12,287 bases of DNA from NCBI GenBank assembly GCA_034432155.1, contig DAOUCP010000108.1, forward strand, positions 1 through 12,287, in the 5' to 3' direction. Below the pieces are notes generated by a model. The model worked only from the letters and a program-made list of their open reading frames with translations, ran no database searches and had not been told where the DNA came from. Made by a program: the position numbers and the translations under genes. Source of the stretch: DAOUCP01 sp034432155. Lineage in GTDB: Bacteria; Chloroflexota; Anaerolineae; Epilineales; Epilineaceae. Below, piece by piece: positions 7,715-12,287 of this stretch; position 1 is the stretch's first letter, and every line of letters begins with the position of its first letter.

Positions 7715-9154
7715 CTGTCCCGCCAGGGCCTGGCGCGCTGGCTCAAAGCCTGGATGGTACGTCAGCGCCGCCATGAAGCTGGCCGCGGCTTCCGGCCAGC
7801 GATCGAGGCGGGCCAAGGCCACACCGCGCCAGTAGTGGGACTCCTCCAGGTTCTGGCCCTTCAGCGAGGCCAGCGTCACGTCGGCATGGGCGATTGCCTG
7901 CTCATAGGCTCCGATGGCGATGAGGGACCGGTAGTAGCCAAACTGGTACCAGAACGCCCGAAACGGCAGTCCAATGGCGATGGCGCGCTCGAAGGCCTCC
8001 ACCGCCGCTGCGTGGTCTCCCAGTCGGCTGAGCGCCTCCCCCAGACTGAACCACGACCAGGCGTCGCTCGGGTTAGCTTCCAGCTCTCGTCGACGCGCCT
8101 CGGCGACACGCCGCCAAGCCTCCTGGGGCTCCCAACTCCAGCCCATGGCAGATCGCACCGCCGCTTCCAGCTCCGGCGGATACACGACGACGTACGCACC
8201 CGAGAAGGGCCGCCACATGTCCTCGAAGGCGCGGTAGCCGTCGCGTCGCAAGGGGCCATAGTAAGAGTCCTGGACGACCAGCTCGCTCGTGGGGTCGTCG
8301 AATCCCACCACCACCCGGTAGTGCCCCATCTCGCCACGACCGGTGACGTCGATCCATTGCTCGGCGATGACCGGCATGCCCATGCGCACCAGGACTCGCA
8401 GCTGTTCGACAGTGCCGCCGTAGGCGGCGTGCGCCGCCACTCCCTGGCGCATCGCATAGTCGACCAACTCCTCGGGCGTCACGTTGGTGTCCTCGCGAAT
8501 CGGCTTCAGCTCGGCCGCTGCTGCCAGCTGGTCACGCTGGATGCCAAACGCCGACAGGGCCATCACCACGGCAGAAGGCCCACAGTTGTTCCACTTCTGG
8601 TAGACGTGAACCGTCCCCCGGATCAGGGCATGACCATCCCCTGCCGGAACCGGCGTCGGCGACGGCACGTCGGTCGCTAACGGGCGCATCGTTGCCGTGG
8701 CCAGCGGCACGTCGGTCGCCAGCGCGCCCACCGTTGCCGTGGGCGACGGCACGTCGGTCGGCAGCGGGTGCACCTTCCCCGTGGCCAGGGGCGTCTCGTC
8801 TGGCGCCAACGGCGTGGCCGGTGCTGGCACCTCAGCCGCCCCGGCACGCGCGATTGCCCGGCTGGCCGGCGGTCGGCCGCCGCGAGAGGCAGGCCGGGGA
8901 AGAGCGGCGCCGCGAGCTGCTTGCCTGCCGGCAGGCGGCGTAGCCCGCCCCGAGCTCGGCCGATCGTCCAGCGGCCCGGTCGGCAGGAGTCCCCACGCCG
9001 ACCGCGAGGCGATGAAGCTACCGACGGCAATCAGGCAGGCCAGGGCCAGCAGCACGGCCGGGCGGCGAGATTTCGCAGCGGGAGCCGAAGCGGCTGGACG
9101 ATCGATCGCGGCACGCGGCGACGTTTGCCTTCGACGGGCGTCGTCGGCCGACAC
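7706..9154 (-). CDS. Membrane-anchored C39-like cysteine peptidase with C-terminal TPRs
   Basis: With a GTG start at 9154 the protein has 482 residues: a short basic N-terminus, one membrane helix (33-50, AVLLALACLIAVGSFIAS), a Pro/Ala/Thr-rich linker (55-175) containing 14-residue repeats, a C39-like papain-fold domain (180-325), and about three TPR units (364-470). The catalytic set looks intact: Gln186 and Cys191 in YQKWNNCGPSAVVMA, His278 in MGHYRVVVGFD, and Asp296 in VVQDSYYGP. TPR signatures are WSWFSLGEALSRLGDHAAAV and YWRGVALARLDRWPEAAASF. The topology places peptidase and TPRs outside the membrane. Substrate is unknown. Unlike C39 bacteriocin processors it has no ABC transporter part. 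The frame stays open to 9322, but the extension is Arg-rich with uncommon codons (TTA, AGG) and overlaps the opposite gene's promoter region. No start has a good SD, so the start is uncertain. Confidence 0.85.
   Translation of the reverse strand: MSADDARRRQTSPRAAIDRPAASAPAAKSRRPAVLLALACLIAVGSFIASRSAWGLLPTGPLDDRPSSGRATPPAGRQAARGAALPRPASRGGRPPASRAIARAGAAEVPAPATPLAPDETPLATGKVHPLPTDVPSPTATVGALATDVPLATATMRPLATDVPSPTPVPAGDGHALIRGTVHVYQKWNNCGPSAVVMALSAFGIQRDQLAAAAELKPIREDTNVTPEELVDYAMRQGVAAHAAYGGTVEQLRVLVRMGMPVIAEQWIDVTGRGEMGHYRVVVGFDDPTSELVVQDSYYGPLRRDGYRAFEDMWRPFSGAYVVVYPPELEAAVRSAMGWSWEPQEAWRRVAEARRRELEANPSDAWSWFSLGEALSRLGDHAAAVEAFERAIAIGLPFRAFWYQFGYYRSLIAIGAYEQAIAHADVTLASLKGQNLEESHYWRGVALARLDRWPEAAASFMAALTYHPGFEPARQALAGQLP
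8664..8789. repeat. Three tandem 42-bp repeats inside the peptidase linker
   Basis: The block beginning GGCACGTCGGTCG recurs at 8664, 8706 and 8748, exactly 42 bp apart, followed by a more diverged fourth unit. Each copy encodes a 14-residue unit beginning TDVP (TDVPSPTATVGALA, TDVPLATATMRPLA). The period is a multiple of three, so copy-number change would lengthen or shorten the extracellular linker without breaking the frame. Confidence 0.8.
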
Positions 9155-9193
9155 TCGCTGGCGAGTCTTTGGACAGGGCAGCCGGCCAATGAC

Positions 9194-9222
9194 TTGACTC
9201 CGCCAGCGGAACCCCCTAAATA
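9194..9222 (+). promoter_or_regulatory. Possible promoter for the small membrane-protein gene
   Basis: TTGACT at 9194-9199 is followed after 17 bp by TAAATA at 9217-9222. The -35 is good, the -10 weak (3 of 6), but this is the only AT-rich patch in the gap between the divergent genes. It would give a leader of about 65 nt. Confidence 0.35.
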
Positions 9223-9293
9223 ACGGGCGCCGTGCTCGATCCGCCGCCCGAGACCGGCCGTTGGTCGGTGGCCTCATCGAGGCGGGGACGAAG

Positions 9294-9611
9294 ATGGACA
9301 AGCAACTGCGGAACGATCTCATTGTGGTGTGCTCCGGCCTGGCGGGTCTGGTCGTCGGTCAGGTGCTCGCCGATCGCCTAACGACTCGCTCCCCACAGGC
9401 GCCAAGTGCCGTGAGCGCCGCCCGCTTGGCGTCAGCCATGGCCTTGGCGCAGCGGACCGACCGCCTGTTGGGCGGCCGACGGGCTTCGGTCTCCACCCAC
9501 GCCGTGCTGGCCTTCGCCTCGGCGGCAGCAACGGTGGTGGCTGTTCCCGCCCTGAGCCGGCTGCTGCAAAGCCAGGCCTCCCACCAGCATCGCAGCCGCG
9601 GCCGAGGATAG
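9294..9611 (+). CDS. Small membrane protein of unknown function
   Basis: I do not recognise this 105-residue protein. It begins MDKQLRNDLIVVCSGLAGLV and has two hydrophobic segments, about residues 9-26 (LIVVCSGLAGLVVGQVLA) and 69-90 (AVLAFASAAATVVAVPALSRLL). They are separated by a basic, Ala/Arg/Ser-rich loop, and a His/Arg-rich tail (SHQHRSRGRG) follows. This suggests a two-helix hairpin in the membrane. The ATG at 9294 is chosen because GGGGACGAAG lies just before it; an upstream ATG at 9261 lacks an SD. It diverges from the peptidase gene. Codon usage is like its neighbours. It is plausible but supported only by frame, SD and composition. Confidence 0.55.
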   Translation: MDKQLRNDLIVVCSGLAGLVVGQVLADRLTTRSPQAPSAVSAARLASAMALAQRTDRLLGGRRASVSTHAVLAFASAAATVVAVPALSRLLQSQASHQHRSRGRG

Positions 9612-9631
9612 CATACTGGCCTTCGCCTTCC

Positions 9632-9656
9632 GCGTGCCGAACCGACCGTGGCACGC
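9632..9656 (+). terminator. Terminator-like hairpin after the small membrane-protein gene
   Basis: GCGTGCC (9632-9638) and GGCACGC (9650-9656) form a perfect 7-bp stem with an 11-nt loop, 20 nt after the stop codon. It is followed by the moderately T-rich TTCGTATT. A second weak hairpin (AGGCCC/GGGCTT with loop GCT) lies at 9665-9679. In the rest of the gap up to 9896 I see no gene and no convincing promoter; a TTGACC at 9784-9789 lacks a good -10. Confidence 0.4.
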
Positions 9657-9896
9657 TTCGTATTAGGCCCGCTGGGCTTGGTGGCCGGCCAGAGCGGTGA
9701 AGTCAATCCCGGTACGTGCCCGCTCGGCGCGTGTGGGATCAACCCTGTTCGAGCCGAGAGAGCGTGACCGACCCCCCGCGATGTTGACCCGACTCCGCCG
9801 CCGATGGCAAACTACGGGCCATCGCTGGACCGTGGCCTGGAAGGGACATGACCCGGCTGGGCCGCGGGACGATCGCGTCATCAAAGGAGCTCAGCA

Positions 9897-10205
9897 ATGG
9901 CTTTCGACGATCTGCGGCCGGTCGCCAAGGACTACATTACGCAGTTGGCAGGCAATGTGGCGAACGGCACGCACTCGGCCACCATCATCCGCTCGAGCGG
10001 ATCGGTCAACGATCCACGAGACCGCATCACCCAGAAGTCCGCAGGTGAGAGCCCCGACCACGTCATCTACTTTGAGAGCTACGCTTCGGGCGACGCCTTC
10101 CAGACGTTGATCGTCCGGGGTTACATCAAGGGCGAGTGGCTGGACCCGGACACCTGGCAGGGTGAAGTCCAGGAGAAGGCTCTCACCGAGTACGGCAACT
10201 TGTAG
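9897..10205 (+). CDS. Small soluble protein of unknown function
   Basis: I do not recognise this 102-residue protein. The start is well supported: AAAGGAG lies 7 nt before the ATG at 9897. There is no signal peptide or membrane segment, so it is probably cytoplasmic. It is mildly acidic and rich in aromatic residues near the end (VIYFESYASGDAFQ, GYIKGEWLDPDTW), followed by an EYGNL terminus. Composition is notably less Arg/Ala-rich than random GC-rich frames, which supports it being a real gene. It is flanked by hairpins on both sides (9632-9656 and 10228-10244) and so may be a stand-alone transcript. Confidence 0.75.
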   Translation: MAFDDLRPVAKDYITQLAGNVANGTHSATIIRSSGSVNDPRDRITQKSAGESPDHVIYFESYASGDAFQTLIVRGYIKGEWLDPDTWQGEVQEKALTEYGNL

Positions 10206-10227
10206 GCGGCTGCGCGTCCTCTGTCTC

Positions 10228-10244
10228 GGTGGGCAAAGCCCACC
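10228..10244 (+). terminator. Hairpin in the gap before the enoyl-CoA hydratase gene
   Basis: GGTGGGC and GCCCACC form a perfect 7-bp stem around an AAA loop, 22 nt after the stop of the preceding gene. No T-run follows, so it may be a factor-dependent terminator, an mRNA-stabilising 3' end, or a processing site rather than a strong intrinsic terminator. Confidence 0.4.
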
Positions 10245-10327
10245 TCCCACTGGGCGGCCCATCCGGCCGCAGGCGGCGAGGGCGGCAGCCCACACCACAA
10301 ACCCAACCGAACTCGGGAGGCCTGGTC

Positions 10328-11098
10328 ATGTCCGAATCCCTGGTGCTTGTCGAACGAGATCCCGCCATAGCGACGGTCCGCCTGAACCGGCCACCGCTCA
10401 ATGTGCTGAGCCACAGCCTGATCGTGCAGCTCCTGACGGCACTCCGCGAGCTGGACGCCGACGATCAGATCCGGGCCATCGTGCTCACCGGCAGCGAACG
10501 AGCGTTTGCTGCCGGAGCCGACATCTCGGACATGGCCGAGGCAACCTTCGTTGACCACCTGCGAGAGGATCGGTTCGCCGCCTGGGCAGGCATGCGCGAC
10601 ATTCGCAAGCCCATCATTGCCGCGGTGAGTGGCTGGGCCCTGGGCGGAGGCAACGAGATCGCCATGGCCTGTGATCTGATTGTGGCCAGCGAGACCGCGC
10701 AGTTCGGTCAGCCGGAGATCGATCTGGGGATCATTCCCGGGGCCGGTGGGACCCAGCGACTGGCGCAGGCGGTGGGCAAGGCCAGGGCCATGGAGCTGGT
10801 GCTGACGGGCCGCCGGATCAACGCCCAGGAAGCCTTGGCGATGGGGCTGGTGAATCGGGTCGTGCCGGTAGCAAGCTACTTGTCGGAAGCACAGGACCTG
10901 GCACGAATGATCGCCGCCAAGGCACCGCTGGCCGTTCAGGCGGGCAAGAGAGCGGTGAACGCGGTCTTCGATGACTACCTGGATCGGGGTCTGGAGACGG
11001 AGCGGCTGCTGTTTTACGGCCTCTTTGCGACGGCCGATCAGAAGGAAGGCATGCGCGCCTTCGTCGAGAAGCGTCGTGCGGAATGGCAAGGCCGGTGA
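10328..11098 (+). CDS. Enoyl-CoA hydratase (crotonase family)
   Basis: This enzyme adds water across the 2,3 double bond of enoyl-CoA, a step of fatty-acid beta-oxidation and related acyl-CoA pathways in the cytoplasm. The 256-residue length is typical. The CoA and oxyanion motifs are present: FAAGADISDM (60-69) and SGWALGGGNEIAMACD (101-116). Both catalytic glutamates of classical crotonase are in place: Glu110 in GGGNE and Glu130 in GQPEIDLGIIPGAGGTQRL. The C-terminal segment (LFYGLFATADQKEGMRAFVEKR) also matches the hydratase group, favouring a true hydratase over an isomerase or other crotonase-fold enzyme. The start at 10328 has GGGAGG 7 nt upstream; a longer frame from 10229 is not credible. 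It is followed after 11 bp by the candidate selenoprotein gene, probably in one operon. Substrate chain length cannot be told from sequence. Confidence 0.95.
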   Translation: MSESLVLVERDPAIATVRLNRPPLNVLSHSLIVQLLTALRELDADDQIRAIVLTGSERAFAAGADISDMAEATFVDHLREDRFAAWAGMRDIRKPIIAAVSGWALGGGNEIAMACDLIVASETAQFGQPEIDLGIIPGAGGTQRLAQAVGKARAMELVLTGRRINAQEALAMGLVNRVVPVASYLSEAQDLARMIAAKAPLAVQAGKRAVNAVFDDYLDRGLETERLLFYGLFATADQKEGMRAFVEKRRAEWQGR

Positions 11099-11109
11099 GA
11101 GCTTCGCAC

Positions 11110-12195
11110 ATGGCGGACCGGCTGCGCTCGACCACGGCGTGTTTCTGGACTTACTGGCTGGCGCTGTCGTCTTCGGTCTGGCCACCGCAGCCCGCACCAC
11201 GGCCGGCGCCAGGGCCGCTCACCGCCGCGCGATGGGGTGCGCTGCTTGGCTCGCTGCTGGCCGCTCTGCTCAGCGGCTGCGCGACGCCCGGCATCACTCC
11301 GTCGCCGCCGGGTGCGGACAAGCCCCTGGTGGCCCAACCGGCCCCCCAGCCGCTGGTGGTTCTGCACACCAACGACAATTGGGGAGAGGTCGAGCCCTGT
11401 GGCTGAGGAGCGGCATCGACCGGCGGGTTCCGCCGGCGAGCAACGCTCGTCAAGGGCGAGCGAGAGGCGGCGCGACGCTACGTGGGCACCGGCACACCCC
11501 ATATCTTGCTGTTCGACACTGGCGACGCTTGGACGGGGGGCGGTACCCTTGGCGACGCGACGAAGGGTGCGGCCGTGGTCGCAGCGATGAATGCCGTTGG
11601 CTACGATGCTATGGCGCTGGGCGTGAAAGAGCTCGGCCTGGGACCCGATGTACTCGCCCAGCGCCTGGAAGAGGCTCGATTTGCGACGGTGTCCGCGAAT
11701 GCCCTGCGACGGGACGGCCGGGAGGTCACGCAGCCGTATGTCCTTCTTGACGTGGGCGACCATCGCTTAGCCGTCCTGGGCGTGACCCGACCGCCGGAGG
11801 AACCCATCGCCGGCTTCCAGGTAGGCGACCCAGCAGCCGCCATCGCCAAGTGGCTGCCGCAATTGCGCCAGCAGGCGCATGCCGTGGTCTTGTTGACCAA
11901 TCTCACACCCGACGAAGCGCGGACGGCCGCTGGCAATGAGCCAGGAATCTGCCTGATCGTAGCCGCCAACCCCACCTGGGTGCTCGACCACGCCGAACGG
12001 CTTGCTGGCAACGGGGCGCTGCTGGTCGCCGCCGAGCGGCCCATGGAACGACATACCGGTCGCTATGTGGGGCGCCTGGCCGCCACCCTGGAGACGGATG
12101 GTCGGTTGACCAACGAGACCTGGCGCACCATATCGCTGGATGATTCCTTTGCCGACGATCCTGAGATGGCGGCGCTCTTGGATTCCTACCGTTAG
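11110..12195 (+). CDS. Candidate selenoprotein: UshA-like metallophosphoesterase-fold lipoprotein with in-frame TGA (Cys-Gly-Sec)
   Basis: Read through the single in-frame TGA at 11404-11406, this encodes 361 residues. The N-terminus ends in a lipobox (LLSGC, Cys57), preceded by the hydrophobic WGALLGSLLAAL, so it is a predicted lipoprotein. The fold resembles the N-terminal domain of 5'-nucleotidases: LVVLHTNDNWGEVEPCG-Sec99 (82-99), then GGFRRRATLV, LLFDTGDAWTGG (133-144), AMNAVGYDAMALGVKELGLG (159-178), VSANALRRDG and PYVLLDVGDHRLAVLGVT. The TGA lies where relatives, as I recall, carry the second Cys of EPCGC. A SECIS-like hairpin follows directly. Several metal ligands are replaced (Trp91, Val172-Lys173, Asn264), so phosphatase activity is doubtful, and the 5'-nucleotidase C-terminal domain is absent. 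Start at 11110 has a modest GAGAG; ATG 11083 is an alternative. If Sec is not inserted, this is a pseudogene by nonsense mutation or a sequencing error. Confidence 0.75.
11404..11448 (+). promoter_or_regulatory. SECIS-like stem-loop immediately after the in-frame TGA
   Basis: After the TGA (11404-11406) the RNA can fold into one extended hairpin. GAGCG (11408-11412) pairs with CGCTC (11444-11448). After a small internal loop, TCG (11416-11418) pairs with CGA (11437-11439). A bulged A (11419) follows, then CCGGCG (11420-11425) pairs with CGCCGG (11431-11436), closing an apical loop GGUUC. The loop GGU begins 19 nt after the UGA. E. coli-type SECIS elements bound by SelB have a GGU-containing apical loop at a similar distance and a bulged nucleotide in the upper stem; there it is a U close to the loop, here an A six or seven pairs below. 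Confidence 0.65.
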
Positions 12196-12204
12196 AGGAA
12201 GGCC

Positions 12205-12287
12205 ATGATGAACGACTCCCGGAGCCGGACCGAACGCGCAGCGCTTGCTGCGGCATTCATCCTCGTCCTCCTCTGCCTCCCCGCGGC
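12205..12287 (+). CDS. Start of a secreted or membrane protein (partial, 5' end only)
   Basis: A new frame opens 9 bp after the previous stop with GAGGAAGG overlapping that stop codon, and ATGATG at 12205 or 12208. The visible residues are MMNDSRSRTERAALAAAF followed by ILVLLCLPA: a basic N-region and a hydrophobic core, that is, a signal peptide or first membrane helix. A lipobox cannot be judged because the sequence ends. Tight spacing implies it is co-transcribed with the candidate selenoprotein and may be its partner. Function cannot be seen. Confidence 0.65.
   Translation, partial: MMNDSRSRTERAALAAAFILVLLCLPA

Noticed and set aside
7700..7720. A bidirectional terminator between murJ and the convergent peptidase gene.
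   Set aside because: The two coding regions overlap by 9 bp and I see no stem followed by a T-run on either strand.
7754..8680. Plus-strand frame of 308 codons opposite the C39-like peptidase.
   Set aside because: It is rich in His, Arg and Gln without motifs and lies opposite a gene with intact catalytic residues and TPRs.
9155..9322. N-terminal extension of the peptidase to the ATGs at 9277 or 9322.
   Set aside because: The added residues are Arg-rich with uncommon codons, no start there has an SD, and the extension would run through the divergent gene's promoter and start.
9697..10110. Plus-strand frame of 137 codons overlapping the small gene at 9897.
   Set aside because: It has no SD and an Arg/Ser/Thr-rich composition typical of an out-of-frame reading; the overlapping 9897 frame has a strong SD.
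10121..11200. Long minus-strand frame (359 codons) opposite the enoyl-CoA hydratase.
   Set aside because: The plus strand encodes an unmistakable crotonase; the minus frame is a GC-rich shadow with no recognisable motif.
11404..11481. Reading the region as a pseudogene or as two separate genes, 11083-11406 and 11482-12195.
   Set aside because: The two parts are in the same frame, make one continuous domain, and are separated only by a TGA at an expected Cys position followed by a SECIS-like hairpin. The 5' part alone would be a lipoprotein stub and the 3' part has no SD. Pseudogene remains the fallback if the genome lacks selenocysteine genes.

Overview
The window is GC-rich, densely coded bacterial DNA. 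It is most likely from the phylum Chloroflexota (inference). The reasons are: a surface protein ending in a Pro/Thr/Ser-rich linker plus a short 'LPILLR'-like tail, a style I associate with that phylum; a second Pro/Thr-linker protein anchored in the membrane; and a type 2 isopentenyl-diphosphate isomerase beside a 'DDILGLW'-type polyprenyl synthase. No RNA genes, insertion sequences or CRISPR arrays are visible.

Layout. 1-820 (minus strand): the 5' end of a secreted protein with an extended -10 promoter, then an acyl carrier protein gene. 821-1057: a divergent control region with one promoter per strand. 1058-7714 (plus): a tight run of four genes. These are the type 2 IPP isomerase, a polyprenyl (probably GGPP) synthase, a large secreted protein of about ten degenerate beta-sandwich-like repeats, and the lipid II flippase MurJ. 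Gaps are 32 bp or less, or the genes overlap. 7706-9154 (minus): a membrane-anchored C39-like cysteine peptidase with TPRs, convergent with murJ and overlapping it by 9 bp. 9294-9611 and 9897-10205 (plus): two small unrecognised proteins. 10328 to the end (plus): an enoyl-CoA hydratase, a lipoprotein of the UshA-like metallophosphoesterase fold, and the start of another secreted protein, separated by only about 10 bp each.

The main finding is the lipoprotein gene at 11110-12195. Its reading frame contains one internal TGA (11404-11406), so ordinary gene calling splits it or calls it a pseudogene. The protein reads through coherently on both sides (HTND...EPCG-[TGA]-G...GG.RRAT...DTGD). The TGA sits where, as I recall the family, a cysteine completes a CGC motif. 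Immediately after it lies an extended stem-loop with a GGU apical loop 19 nt from the TGA, the geometry of a bacterial SECIS element. I therefore call it a candidate selenoprotein with a Cys-Gly-Sec motif. The same protein has lost most of the metal ligands of true 5'-nucleotidases, so it is probably not a phosphatase and may be a redox or metal-handling lipoprotein. No selenocysteine machinery lies in this window, so the rest of the genome must be checked.

How the genes fit together: the 1058-7714 run supplies isoprenoid precursors and chains and contains the flippase for the polyprenyl-linked cell-wall precursor, with a surface protein embedded between them. The 10328-12287 run appears to be a separate unit with an acyl-CoA enzyme and at least two exported proteins.
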